NCBI RefSeq assembly: GCF_023520895.1 | Contig: NZ_CP026029.1 | Span: 2,294,001-2,358,000, forward strand | Origin: Paenibacillus sp. PK3_47 | GTDB lineage: Bacteria; Bacillota; Bacilli; Paenibacillales; Paenibacillaceae | Direction: 5' to 3' | Length of the DNA: 64,000 bases | Part shown: one piece after another, positions 26,126 through 34,988 of the stretch | Layout of the letters: each line of letters starts with the position of its first letter | Position numbering within the stretch: the first letter of the stretch is position 1 | Program-made: the position numbers and the translations under genes | The notes under the pieces: model-generated | The model's input: only the letters and a program-made list of their open reading frames with translations | Told to the model about the DNA's origin: nothing | Databases searched by the model: none

Positions 26126-27043
26126 TTAATATTTAATTTTAATGCCCGGAAACACCTGTTCATACCATTCCTGCCAGCGCTCCGAGGACCCGCTCAGCAC
26201 ATGAAGCCTGCCGGACGAGGGAACTTCAGCCTCTTCATAAGCTTTGCCGCCTGCTATGAACTGCAGGTCCGGAAAAGACTCCTGCAGACGGCTGATCAGC
26301 CCTTCGCAGTAGGTAAGCCGCTCCTTGTCTGTGAGCGACAGGCAGACCACGCCAATGCGGCTCTGCTTGGCCAGCATGGCTGTCACCCCCTCCTCCGGCG
26401 TGTTGGCCCCCAAATAAATGACTTCCACCCCGTTCTTCCGCAGAAACAGCGAGAACAGCAGAAGCCCCACCTGGTGATGCTCACCCTCGGGACAGAAGGC
26501 CAGCACCTTGGGAAGATGAGCATAAACCGGAAATACGTTAAAAAACTGATAAAACCTGTTCGAAATCATATGTGTCATATAATGCTCCTGCGCCACCGTC
26601 GCTGTTCCTTCCTCCCAGGCATCGCCAACCCGGATGAGGACCGGAACCAGCACCTGGTGGAACATCGTTTCGTAGCCGTACAGCGAGAAGCCGAAATCAA
26701 TCAGCGCATTTGCCCGTTCGCCCTGAAATTCGAGCAAAGCGTTATAGATCTGCTGTTTCATTTTGCCGATGGCTTCCTCAGGCGTTCCGGCCGGCAGGCT
26801 TATCCGCTCATCCAGCCGCTTCTCCTTGCCCGCCTTCAGCAGCCGGACAGCGTGAGAAATACTGATCCCCTGCTTCTCGGTCTGCTCCTTCAGATAACGC
26901 AGGTCCTCGATATTCTCCTGGCTGTACAGCCTGTAGCCGGAATCCGTCCGTTCAGGAATCACCGCCTGGTATCTGCTTTCCCAGGCCCTCAGTGTGACGG
27001 ACGGAATGTCCAGCATTTCGACAACCTGTTTGATGGAGTACAT
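26126..27043 (-). CDS. MerR-family regulator with B12-binding domain (CarH-like photoreceptor)
   Basis: A 305-residue, three-part protein. An N-terminal MerR helix-turn-helix (residues 1-70, YSIKQVVEMLDIPSVTLRAWE) is followed by a four-helix bundle (about 85-175) and a cobalamin-binding Rossmann domain (about 178-300). CarH proteins use adenosylcobalamin as a light sensor: in the dark the tetramer represses carotenoid genes, and light breaks it up. The signature Wx9EH (W143, E153, H154) and the B12-ligand motif ExHxxG (E188, H190, G193) are both present. The residue after W143 is Glu, where T. thermophilus CarH has the His that ligates cobalt after illumination. The gene lies upstream of the carotenoid operon, with a matching promoter and its own terminator. 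The ATG at 27043 follows a weak ribosome site. Confidence 0.9.
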   Translation of the reverse strand: MYSIKQVVEMLDIPSVTLRAWESRYQAVIPERTDSGYRLYSQENIEDLRYLKEQTEKQGISISHAVRLLKAGKEKRLDERISLPAGTPEEAIGKMKQQIYNALLEFQGERANALIDFGFSLYGYETMFHQVLVPVLIRVGDAWEEGTATVAQEHYMTHMISNRFYQFFNVFPVYAHLPKVLAFCPEGEHHQVGLLLFSLFLRKNGVEVIYLGANTPEEGVTAMLAKQSRIGVVCLSLTDKERLTYCEGLISRLQESFPDLQFIAGGKAYEEAEVPSSGRLHVLSGSSERWQEWYEQVFPGIKIKY

Positions 27044-27105
27044 CACTGAATCTCACTCACTTTCCTTTTCCGCTCCTAAAGCAGTGTATCCCACATAACT
27101 TAAAC

Positions 27106-27136
27106 CTTATACAAATCATTTACGCTAATTATACAA
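27106..27136 (-). promoter_or_regulatory. Promoter of the CarH-like gene, matching the crt promoter
   Basis: On the minus strand TTGTAT (27136-27131), a 19-base spacer and TATAAG (27111-27106), the same layout as the crt promoter, with the shared block AAACCTTATACAA at 27102-27114. The -35 region lies in a perfect inverted repeat TATACAA-GCAA-TTGTATA. Autoregulation is the natural inference. Confidence 0.75.
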
Positions 27137-27342
27137 TTGCTTGTATAGAATGTCATTACAGGAGAACTCCCCCTGGCCAATGGTCTGATATGGATAAGGA
27201 TGTCCGGCTTATGCCACACTGTAAATTATGGTGTTTTTGCAGCGGCTGCTTCACTTCTACTTCACGGGTGTTAATAGGTAGATACAATACCGGAGCGGGC
27301 ACGTACAGCCCGCAGTTCATGCACACTCAGGAGGGCTATTCC

Positions 27343-28881
27343 ATGAATCCAGGCAAACATCCCATTCATCCCGAACACGGCCCTGCCGATTCAGCTGTAA
27401 ATGGAACAGACCCGTCCTCTATGCCCGGACAGCATTCCTCACACAAGCGTTCCATCTGGCTCCCGGCTGCTGCCGTGCTGATCCTGTGGCTGATCGGGGT
27501 AATGATCTACCAGACGCATAAGCCGCTGCCTCCCGGGCTTTCTTATGAAAGCCCTCTGTATAAGGCCGAGCGCGTACATCTATGGCATGACCTGACCTAC
27601 CAGGACGGCAGCGCCGGAGGACAGCGTGAAGAGCAGATTCTTCCGAGAATTCTGCAGATCATCGATGAATCGCGGCAGTTTCTTGTGATCGACCTGTTCC
27701 TGTTTAACGGCTATACACACAAAGACCAGCAGTTTCCGGCGGTCAGCCGGCAGCTTGCCGATAAACTGGTTGCCCATCAGGCAGCCCATCCTGCGATGGA
27801 GATCGTCTTTATAACAGATGAAGTCAACACCAACTACGGCTCTGCCCCGAATCCGCTGCTCGAAGATATGAAAAAGGCCGGAATCAAGGTGGTAATGACC
27901 GATGTAGATGATCTCCGCGACTCCACTCCGGCATATTCGGCAGTCTGGCGTACCTTTATCCAATGGTTCGGACAGTCCGGAACCGGCTGGATTCCGAATC
28001 TTATGGCAAGCGGGGGACCGGATATTACGGCCCGTTCTTATTTAAAGCTGCTGAATGTAAAAGCCAATCACCGCAAGGTGGTCGTCAGCGAGAAAACCGC
28101 ACTGATCTCCTCCGGCAATATTCACGATGCCAGTGCCTACCATTCCAACATCGCCCTGGAAGTGCAGGGCCCGATCATCGGCGATATTCTGCAGACAGAG
28201 CAGGCCGCGGCCGATCTTTCAGGTGCAGGACCGCTGCTCAGCAAGCAGCCTGTTTTTGAACAAAACAGCACAAAGGCGGACGGTCCGCTGGAAATCCGCT
28301 ATCTGACCGAAGGAAAGGTTAATAAATATGCGCTGGAGGCTATCGGCTCGGCCGGGCAGGGAGACACCGTCTGGATGGGGATGTTCTACCTCGCTGATGA
28401 TGATATTATCAATGCACTGCTTACGGCCTCCGGACGCGGCGCCGAAGTGCGGCTGCTGCTGGATCCCAATCAGAATGCCTTCGGACGTGATAAAATCGGG
28501 ATTCCGAACCGGCCGGTAGCCTGGAATCTGATACGCCGCTCCGGCGGGAATCTCACTATCCGCTGGTATAACACAGGCATGGAGCAGTATCACACCAAGC
28601 TGCTGTTCGTATCCAAAGCCTCGGGCAATTCCATCATTCTTAGCGGTTCAACAAACTTCACCACACGTAATCTGGATGATTACAATCTGGAGAATAACCT
28701 TTGGGTCGGTGTCCCGAAAGACCAGCCGCTGTACAGCGGGCTGGAGAGTTACTTCAACCGTCTGTGGAACAACGAAGGAGCGGAATACAGCCTGCCGCTG
28801 GATGATTATCTGAGCGATGCCACATGGCTTAAATATATTGTTTTCCGGATGCAGACTGTCCTTGGCTTTACTACATTCTAG
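27343..28881 (+). CDS. Phospholipase D-like protein, membrane-anchored
   Basis: A 512-residue protein with an N-terminal cytosolic tail, one membrane segment at about residues 40-58, and two PLD domains. The first HKD-type motif is NHRKVVVSEKTALISSGN, where the usual Asp is replaced by Glu. The second is YHTKLLFVSKASGNSIILSGSTNFT, also lacking a clean HxKx4D. It therefore belongs to the PLDc_2 group but may be a divergent phosphodiesterase. The start is the ATG at 27343 with GGAGGG nine bases upstream; a longer frame from 27190 has no ribosome site. It is convergent with cardiolipin synthase. The substrate is unknown; phospholipid or nucleic acid are possible. Confidence 0.82.
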   Translation: MNPGKHPIHPEHGPADSAVNGTDPSSMPGQHSSHKRSIWLPAAAVLILWLIGVMIYQTHKPLPPGLSYESPLYKAERVHLWHDLTYQDGSAGGQREEQILPRILQIIDESRQFLVIDLFLFNGYTHKDQQFPAVSRQLADKLVAHQAAHPAMEIVFITDEVNTNYGSAPNPLLEDMKKAGIKVVMTDVDDLRDSTPAYSAVWRTFIQWFGQSGTGWIPNLMASGGPDITARSYLKLLNVKANHRKVVVSEKTALISSGNIHDASAYHSNIALEVQGPIIGDILQTEQAAADLSGAGPLLSKQPVFEQNSTKADGPLEIRYLTEGKVNKYALEAIGSAGQGDTVWMGMFYLADDDIINALLTASGRGAEVRLLLDPNQNAFGRDKIGIPNRPVAWNLIRRSGGNLTIRWYNTGMEQYHTKLLFVSKASGNSIILSGSTNFTTRNLDDYNLENNLWVGVPKDQPLYSGLESYFNRLWNNEGAEYSLPLDDYLSDATWLKYIVFRMQTVLGFTTF

Positions 28882-28893
28882 TTTGAACACAGC

Positions 28894-28937
28894 AAAGACC
28901 GCCGGCAAGCTTATACAGCTTTCACCGGCGGTCTTTT
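28894..28937. terminator. Bidirectional terminator between the PLD-like gene and cls
   Basis: AAAGACCGCCGG (28894-28905) and CCGGCGGTCTTTT (28925-28937) form an 11-12-bp stem with A- and T-runs on both sides, between two convergent genes. Confidence 0.92.
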
Positions 28938-28984
28938 GTATGTTGATTGGCCTATCCTTCAGCCTGCTGGCGATGCCGGAGAGG

Positions 28985-30493
28985 CTAGAGCAGCGGCGAC
29001 ATCAGCCGGGCCGCAGATTCCAGCAGCCGTTCCAGCAGCCGTTTGTTCATAAAGGTCTCATGCACGATCTGGCGCGTGGAAAGCAGGTCACGTTCAAAAT
29101 CAGCCACGACGCGCGCCACGCTCTCTGTCTGCAGCAGCAGCGCATTGACCTCAAAATTCAGATGGAAGCTGCGCATATCCATATTCGCCGTACCGATCGT
29201 GGCCACCTCACCGTCGGTGATCAGCAGCTTGGAGTGAATGAAGCCCTTCTCATATTCATAAATCTTTACGCCGGATTCCAGCAGTGCCGGGAAGTAGGAA
29301 TGCGAAGCGAGAAATGGAATCCATTTGTCCGGCTTGGCCGGGAACAGGAGGCGCACATCCAGGCCGGACATGGCCGCCACACGCAGCGCAGTCAGGATAT
29401 CCTCGTCGGGAATGAAATACGGGCTGGCAATCCAGACCGATTTCTCCGCAGAGGTAATCATGGAGAAAAATATATTTTTGAGCGCCCGGCGCTCGTTATC
29501 CGGTCCGCTGGCGATAATCTGCACGGCCCCGTCACCTGTTGTGAAGCGCAGCTGCGGGGAGAGATAGTCCTGCTCCAGTATTTTCTCACCGGTCGTATGC
29601 ATCCAGTCCTGCAGGAATATAATCTGCATGGTACGCACCGCTTCGCCTCTAAGCAGCATATGCGTATCGCGCCAGAACCCGTAGGTTTTGCTGCGGCTTA
29701 GATACTCATCGCCGACATTGAGCCCGCCCATAAAGCCGACATCGCCGTCAATAACGACAATTTTACGGTGATTGCGGTAATTGACCCGGCTGGAGAAAAA
29801 GGATGTTGAATTTCCGTAGGCCGCTACCTGTACACCCGCATCACTCAATTCCTTGAGAAAAGCTTTGGACAGCTGCATACTGCCCACCGCGTCATACATG
29901 AACCGGACCGCAACGCCCGCCCGGGCCTTCTCGATCAGAATCTGCTGGATCCGTGTGCCGATATGGTCGGCCCGGAAGATATAGTATTCCATATGGATAT
30001 GATGCTGCGCCTGCCGCAGCTCCAGCAGCAGGGTCCCGAAGGTCTCCTCCCCGTTGGTGAGAATTCGGGTCTCGGAGCTGAACGATACCGGTGTGCGCGC
30101 AAGCCGCTGTGACAGCCCCAGCAGCTTCTGGCGGGAAGTATCAAAGACCGACCAGTCATGGTGCATGCGCAGGGCATCATTTTCGATCCGCTCATAGGCC
30201 ATCAGGTCGCGCTGTGCTTTTTTATCATACTTGCGCCGCTTGAATACATTTTGCCCGAACAAAAAATACAGGACCAGTCCAACCACCGGAATCAGCGCCA
30301 GCAGCAGAATCCAGGCCATCGTAGTGGAGGGGTTGCGGTTCTCCATGAAGATTCCCAGCCCGATGGAAATGACTGTAAGGGTGGAAAAGATACTGATTAT
30401 CGTGCCGGCCGTACTTCCGAAAATGCCGAAACCAAAATAATAAAATGCCAGCAAAGCCCCGATAATGACTATAGCCTGCAGCCCTCGTCTCAT
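28985..30493 (-). CDS. cls: Cardiolipin synthase
   Basis: Membrane enzyme condensing two phosphatidylglycerols into cardiolipin and glycerol. The 502-residue protein has two N-terminal membrane segments (about 5-25 and 33-52, then 60-80 hydrophobic) and two canonical HKD motifs: NHRKIVVIDGDVGFMGGLN in the first half and IHSKLLITDGEVATIGTANMD in the second. The C-terminus ERLLESAARLMSPLL is typical of bacterial ClsA. The ATG at 30493 follows a GAGAAGG site. It is divergent from the TetR gene and convergent with the PLD-like gene. Length and motif order match the family with nothing missing. Confidence 0.95.
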   Translation of the reverse strand: MRRGLQAIVIIGALLAFYYFGFGIFGSTAGTIISIFSTLTVISIGLGIFMENRNPSTTMAWILLLALIPVVGLVLYFLFGQNVFKRRKYDKKAQRDLMAYERIENDALRMHHDWSVFDTSRQKLLGLSQRLARTPVSFSSETRILTNGEETFGTLLLELRQAQHHIHMEYYIFRADHIGTRIQQILIEKARAGVAVRFMYDAVGSMQLSKAFLKELSDAGVQVAAYGNSTSFFSSRVNYRNHRKIVVIDGDVGFMGGLNVGDEYLSRSKTYGFWRDTHMLLRGEAVRTMQIIFLQDWMHTTGEKILEQDYLSPQLRFTTGDGAVQIIASGPDNERRALKNIFFSMITSAEKSVWIASPYFIPDEDILTALRVAAMSGLDVRLLFPAKPDKWIPFLASHSYFPALLESGVKIYEYEKGFIHSKLLITDGEVATIGTANMDMRSFHLNFEVNALLLQTESVARVVADFERDLLSTRQIVHETFMNKRLLERLLESAARLMSPLL

Positions 30494-30631
30494 ATGCGAT
30501 CTACCTTCTCTTTCTACCGTTCATCACTAAAATGTCACATTTATATATTACATGATTAATGATTTTCTTCCTACAGATAAACACTCCAAAACGGCAATTA
30601 CAACAATAATGTAACCAGTATGCACCGGAAT

Positions 30632-30660
30632 TTGTGTTAGTTAAAAATTTATACTATAAT
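30632..30660 (+). promoter_or_regulatory. Promoter of the TetR-RND pair
   Basis: TTGTGT (30632-30637), a 17-base spacer and TATAAT (30655-30660). Just downstream lie TTGACTCCAGGGTCAA (30665-30680), an imperfect palindrome, and a second GGGTCAA (30694-30700) 20 bases on. These could be the operator of the TetR protein. Confidence 0.65.
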
Positions 30661-30720
30661 CGGTTTGACTCCAGGGTCAATTATAGAACTTATGGGTCAA
30701 AGAAAGGAGTTAAAGACTCT

Positions 30721-31650
30721 GTGATCGACAAAAATGCCGGCAAAAAAGAACTGATTATCAAAACAGCTATGCAGCTATTCGCTGTCAAAGGCTCCTCTTC
30801 CACTTCGATGCAGGAAATTGCCGAGCTGTGCGGGATCTCCAAGGGCAGCCTGTATCTTGTGTTCAAATCCAAGGAGGAGCTGGAACGCAGCATTTACATA
30901 TATTGCTTCCGCATGATCCGCGATCCCCTTCAGCAGGAAGAGCTGGAGACAAGGAGAACTCCGCGGGAAAAGCTGCGCAACCAGATCGAAATTCTGCTTA
31001 ATCATGTATACGAGCTCCGCGAGTTTTTGCAGCGCCAAATTCAGGAATTTGCCGGAAAAGACGGAATGGAACTGCCGGAATGGCTGCGCAAAACCAACGG
31101 GCTGCTGCTGCTCTGGTTCCAGAACAGGCTTAAGAATATGTACGGGGAAGAAATTCTGCCCTATACCGGGGACCTGGCTTTGTTCGCGAACGGAATGATC
31201 GCTTCTTACCTCAAGGTTATTTTTGGCCGGGATGTCCCTGTATCCATACCTCATGTAGCTGATCACCTGGTGGACCTCATGGACATTCTCGTATCAGGTC
31301 TGCTGGCATCACGGCCGACTCCGCTAATCTCTGCCGCCGTGCTTGCAGGCTGGGTGGAGAACTCGGAGGAGGGCCAGCGGCACAATCCGCTGCAGCTCAT
31401 CAAAACAATGAAGTCAACCATCGCCTCCGGCCCGGGACTGGGACCGGATGATGAGGAAGAGGCGCTGGAATCGCTGACCATTCTGGAAAGCGAGATTCTT
31501 ATGCCCCAGCCGCGCAAAGCAATCATTAATGGGATGCTCTATAATCTGCAGAATTATCCCGCGCTCGCCGCAGAGCTTTCAGAGCTGAAGGTGCTCATTT
31601 CCCCTTACATGCAGGGCTCCTGCGGTTTGCATGCCTCACGGAATAAATAA
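30721..31650 (+). CDS. TetR/AcrR-family regulator (YerO-like)
   Basis: A 309-residue repressor-type protein. The N-terminal helix-turn-helix (about residues 12-55) reads IIKTAMQLFAVKGSSSTSMQEIAELCGISKGSLYLVFKSKEEL. The C-terminal ligand domain is unusually long for TetR (about 250 residues). In B. subtilis the TetR protein YerO of similar length lies next to the RND pump SwrC, and here too the pump follows, 54 bases downstream on the same strand. It probably represses the pump and itself in response to an amphipathic compound. The start is a GTG at 30721 with AAAGGAG upstream; the longer upstream frame begins inside the promoter and is rejected. Confidence 0.88.
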   Translation: MIDKNAGKKELIIKTAMQLFAVKGSSSTSMQEIAELCGISKGSLYLVFKSKEELERSIYIYCFRMIRDPLQQEELETRRTPREKLRNQIEILLNHVYELREFLQRQIQEFAGKDGMELPEWLRKTNGLLLLWFQNRLKNMYGEEILPYTGDLALFANGMIASYLKVIFGRDVPVSIPHVADHLVDLMDILVSGLLASRPTPLISAAVLAGWVENSEEGQRHNPLQLIKTMKSTIASGPGLGPDDEEEALESLTILESEILMPQPRKAIINGMLYNLQNYPALAAELSELKVLISPYMQGSCGLHASRNK

Positions 31651-31660
31651 AATTATAGGA

Positions 31661-31681
31661 GGCCTTTCATCTGAAAAGGCC
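31661..31681 (+). promoter_or_regulatory. Hairpin in the TetR-RND intergenic spacer
   Basis: GGCCTTT-CATCTGA-AAAGGCC forms a perfect 7-bp stem between the TetR stop and the pump start. A GGAGG just before and overlapping the stem and a second AGGAG after it frame the hairpin. No U-tract follows, so it is not a normal terminator. It may tune translation of the pump or RNA stability. Confidence 0.5.
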
Positions 31682-31704
31682 CGAGAGGAGCAGAAACACA
31701 GCTG

Positions 31705-34700
31705 ATGAAAAGCCTGATTAATTTTTCGCTTAAGAACAAGTTCGCCATATGGCTGTTGACGATTATCATTACATTCGCCGGCTTGTACAGCGGTCTGACC
31801 ATGAAACAGGAGACGCTGCCTAATATCAGTATTCCTTATCTCAGCGTAACAACGATTTATCCCGGTGCTGCACCTGAAGGTGTCGTTAACGATGTCAGCA
31901 AACCGCTGGAGCAGAAGCTCCGCAACGTCGACGGTGTCAAGCTGGTTACTTCCACCTCGCTGGAGAATGCCTCAAGCATTCAGATCGAGTTCGATTACGG
32001 GACCAATCTGGATAACGCCACTGCAGCGGTTCGTGAAGCATTGAACGATGTGCCGCTGCCGGACGATGCACAGAAGCCGCAAATCTCCCGTTTCAGCCTC
32101 AGTTCACTTCCGGTTGTCTCCCTCAGTCTGACTGACGGCGAATCAGGTGATCTGGAGGATCTGACACGCATCGCGGAGAATGATATCCGCCCTGCACTGG
32201 AGGATCTCGAAGGTGTAGCTTCCGTACAAATTTCCGGACAATATGTGAAGGAAGTTACTCTGGAATTCGACCAGGCGAAGCTGAACCAGTACGGCCTGAC
32301 CGAAGATACAATTAAAGGGATTGTTCAAGCTTCTTCCCTGCGCGTTCCTCTCGGACTGTTCGAAATGGAGGAATCACAGAAGGCAGTTGTGGTTGACGGC
32401 AATATCACTACCGTCCAGGATCTTGAGAATCTGGCTATCCCGCTTGTTCCGTCTGCTGCGGGTGCAGGGGCTGGGGCTGCAGGGGCAGGGGCTGGGGCTG
32501 CAGGGGCAGGGGCTGGCGCAGGAGCTGGTACGGATGCCGGTGCGGGTGCCGCCGGTGCAGGGGCAGGAGCTGCTGCAGCTGCCGGTCTTCCGACAGTGAA
32601 GCTGGGCGAACTTGCCGCCATTGAAGTGGTCGGCAAATCGGAGTCTATTTCGCGCACCAACGGCCAGGAATCGATCGGGATCCAGATTGTTAAGGGTAAC
32701 GATGCCAATACCGTTGAAGTGGTTAACAGCGTCAAGGATACTGCGGAAGAATTGAAGCAGCAGTACAAATCCATCGATCTTACCGTTCTCCTCGACCAAG
32801 GCAAGCCGATTGAGGATTCCGTGCATACCATGCTGTCCAAGGCAGCGTTCGGCGCCCTGTTCGCCGTGCTGATTATTCTGCTGTTCCTGCGGAATATCCG
32901 CTCTACTATTATTTCAATTATTTCCATCCCGCTGTCGCTGCTCATTGCTGTTCTGCTTCTGCGCCAGATGGATATAACGCTCAACATGATGACACTTGGC
33001 GCGATGACCGTCGCTATCGGCCGGGTAGTCGATGACTCCATCGTAGTTATTGAGAATATATACCGGCGGTTGGCACTTCCCGGCGAGAAGCTGCGCGGCA
33101 GAGAACTGATCAGTGCGGCCACGCGTGAAATGTTCGTGCCGATCATGTCCTCTACAATCGTAACGATTGCCGTGTTCCTGCCGCTTGCATTTGTCAGCGG
33201 TATGGTGGGCGAGCTGTTCCTGCCGTTCGCATTGACTATGGTCTTCGCTCTGCTGGCTTCACTGGTTGTAGCGATTACCCTTGTGCCGGCACTGGCGCAT
33301 ACCCTTTTCCGGAACGGTCTGAAAAAAGGCAAGAACCAGCATGTGGAGAAACCGGGCAAAATGTCCGTGGGATATCAAAAGATTCTGAACTGGTGTCTTA
33401 ACCACAAGCTGATTACATTCGGCGCTGCAGTTCTCCTGCTGGCAGGCAGCCTGTTCCTGATCAAGCCGATCGGTGTAAGCTTCATGCCTTCCCAGGAAGA
33501 CAAGAGTGTAATCATGACCTTCTCGCCAAAAGCAGGCCAGACAACCGAGGATGTCCGGGAGCTGGGCCTCAAGGCCGAGAAATATATTCTGGCACAGGAA
33601 CATATCGACAACATGCAGTATTCTATCGGCGGCGGCGGATTTATGGGAATGGGCTCCGGCAATTCCGGGCTCTTCTACATCTCCTATGACAGCGATACGC
33701 CGGATTTCGAAACCGTCAAAGAAAATCTGATTGAAGGTCTGGCCCAGGAAGTGCCTGAAGGCGAGTGGGGAGACATGTCCGGCATGGCCGGAGGCGGTCT
33801 TGGCGGCAGCACGCTGACCGTGAATGTATTCGGCGATACCCTGGATCAGCTCAAGCCGGTAGCCGATGAGATTGCCGGCATCGTGAACGCTGACACCGAT
33901 AACTTCAAGGACGGGGAGACCAGCCTCACTGAGGCTTATGAGCAGTACACTGTTGTAGCTGATCAAGCCAAACTCAGCGCTCTCGGACTGACTGCAGGGC
34001 AGATTGCCATGAAGCTGAGTCCGGTTAATACCCGCCCTGTACTGACTGAAGTGGATGTGGACGGCAAGAACTACAATGTGTACATTGAAGCTGACACAAC
34101 CACTTACAGCAGCATTCAGGAAATGGAAAATGCGACGCTGGCCTCACCGCTCGGCTTCACAGTGCCGATCAGCCAGGTGGCGACCATCGAGAAAGGAACT
34201 TCGCCGGATTCGATTACACGCATTGACGGCAAAATGAGCGTGGATGTTACTGCAGAGATCATTGCTGCAGACGTAAACAGCGCGTCCAACAGCGTCAAAG
34301 AGAAAATTGAAGCACTCGATCTGCCGGATGGCGTGACAATCAGCTTCGGAGGGGTTACCGAGCAAATCAATGAAACGTTCGGCCAGCTCGGCATTGCTAT
34401 GGCAGCAGCTGTCGCCATTGTGTATTTTGTGCTCGTCGTTACCTTTGGCGGCGGGCTGGCACCGTTTGCGATTCTGTTCTCCCTTCCTTTCACTGTGATC
34501 GGAGCGCTCGTGGCACTGCTTCTGGCCGGTGAGACGCTGAACGTCTCCTCACTGATGGGTGCACTTATGCTGATCGGTATTGTCGTTACCAATGCGATCG
34601 TATTGATCGACCGTGTTATTCATAAAGAAAATGAGGGAATGCCGACCCGTCAGGCCCTGCTTGAAGCCGGAGGCACCCGCTTGCGTCCGATTCTGATGAC

Positions 34701-34890
34701 AGCCCTTGCTACCATCGGCGCTCTGCTGCCGCTGGTTACGGGCCTGGAGAACAGCGCGGGCATTATCTCCAAGGGTCTGGGCGTGACCGTTATTGGCGGT
34801 CTGATCAGCTCCACACTGCTGACACTGGTCGTTGTGCCGGTCGTCTATGAATTCCTGATGAAGTTCCGCAGCAAAAAGGTTATTGACTAA
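31705..34890 (+). CDS. RND-family efflux transporter (SwrC-like)
   Basis: A 1061-residue proton-driven pump of the HAE1/AcrB type, as in B. subtilis SwrC (surfactin resistance and swarming). It shows twelve membrane segments in the usual 1+5+1+5 pattern, two large external loops, and the proton-relay motif GRVVDDSIVVIENIYRR in the fourth segment region. Residues about 249-297 of the first loop are an added Gly/Ala stretch encoded by 21-base tandem repeats. No membrane-fusion or outer-membrane partner is near, as expected in a Gram-positive. The ATG at 31705 is 14 bases after AGGAG, a long spacing. The substrate is unknown; an amphipathic lipopeptide would fit the SwrC precedent. Confidence 0.92.
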   Translation: MKSLINFSLKNKFAIWLLTIIITFAGLYSGLTMKQETLPNISIPYLSVTTIYPGAAPEGVVNDVSKPLEQKLRNVDGVKLVTSTSLENASSIQIEFDYGTNLDNATAAVREALNDVPLPDDAQKPQISRFSLSSLPVVSLSLTDGESGDLEDLTRIAENDIRPALEDLEGVASVQISGQYVKEVTLEFDQAKLNQYGLTEDTIKGIVQASSLRVPLGLFEMEESQKAVVVDGNITTVQDLENLAIPLVPSAAGAGAGAAGAGAGAAGAGAGAGAGTDAGAGAAGAGAGAAAAAGLPTVKLGELAAIEVVGKSESISRTNGQESIGIQIVKGNDANTVEVVNSVKDTAEELKQQYKSIDLTVLLDQGKPIEDSVHTMLSKAAFGALFAVLIILLFLRNIRSTIISIISIPLSLLIAVLLLRQMDITLNMMTLGAMTVAIGRVVDDSIVVIENIYRRLALPGEKLRGRELISAATREMFVPIMSSTIVTIAVFLPLAFVSGMVGELFLPFALTMVFALLASLVVAITLVPALAHTLFRNGLKKGKNQHVEKPGKMSVGYQKILNWCLNHKLITFGAAVLLLAGSLFLIKPIGVSFMPSQEDKSVIMTFSPKAGQTTEDVRELGLKAEKYILAQEHIDNMQYSIGGGGFMGMGSGNSGLFYISYDSDTPDFETVKENLIEGLAQEVPEGEWGDMSGMAGGGLGGSTLTVNVFGDTLDQLKPVADEIAGIVNADTDNFKDGETSLTEAYEQYTVVADQAKLSALGLTAGQIAMKLSPVNTRPVLTEVDVDGKNYNVYIEADTTTYSSIQEMENATLASPLGFTVPISQVATIEKGTSPDSITRIDGKMSVDVTAEIIAADVNSASNSVKEKIEALDLPDGVTISFGGVTEQINETFGQLGIAMAAAVAIVYFVLVVTFGGGLAPFAILFSLPFTVIGALVALLLAGETLNVSSLMGALMLIGIVVTNAIVLIDRVIHKENEGMPTRQALLEAGGTRLRPILMTALATIGALLPLVTGLENSAGIISKGLGVTVIGGLISSTLLTLVVVPVVYEFLMKFRSKKVID
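32467..32520 (+). repeat. In-frame 21-bp tandem repeat in the RND pump gene
   Basis: Two exact 21-base copies (32467-32487 and 32488-32508), each starting GGGGCTGGGG and ending GGGGCA, then a partial third. They code for Gly-Ala runs. Flanking codons to about 32590 continue the Gly/Ala composition with more varied codons, consistent with older expansion. Confidence 0.92.
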
Positions 34891-34912
34891 CAGCACTGTA
34901 TACAGCAGCAAT

Positions 34913-34960
34913 ACAACAAGAAGGCGCCTTTCCCGAACCGGGAGGGCGCCTTCTTGTTGT
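34913..34960. terminator. Bidirectional terminator between the RND pump and torD-like gene
   Basis: ACAACAAGAAGGCGCC and GGCGCCTTCTTGTTGT form a perfect 16-bp stem (34913-34928 with 34945-34960), between convergent genes. Confidence 0.92.
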
Positions 34961-34988
34961 ATGTGTATTTGTTACCGCAGCAGGCAGA

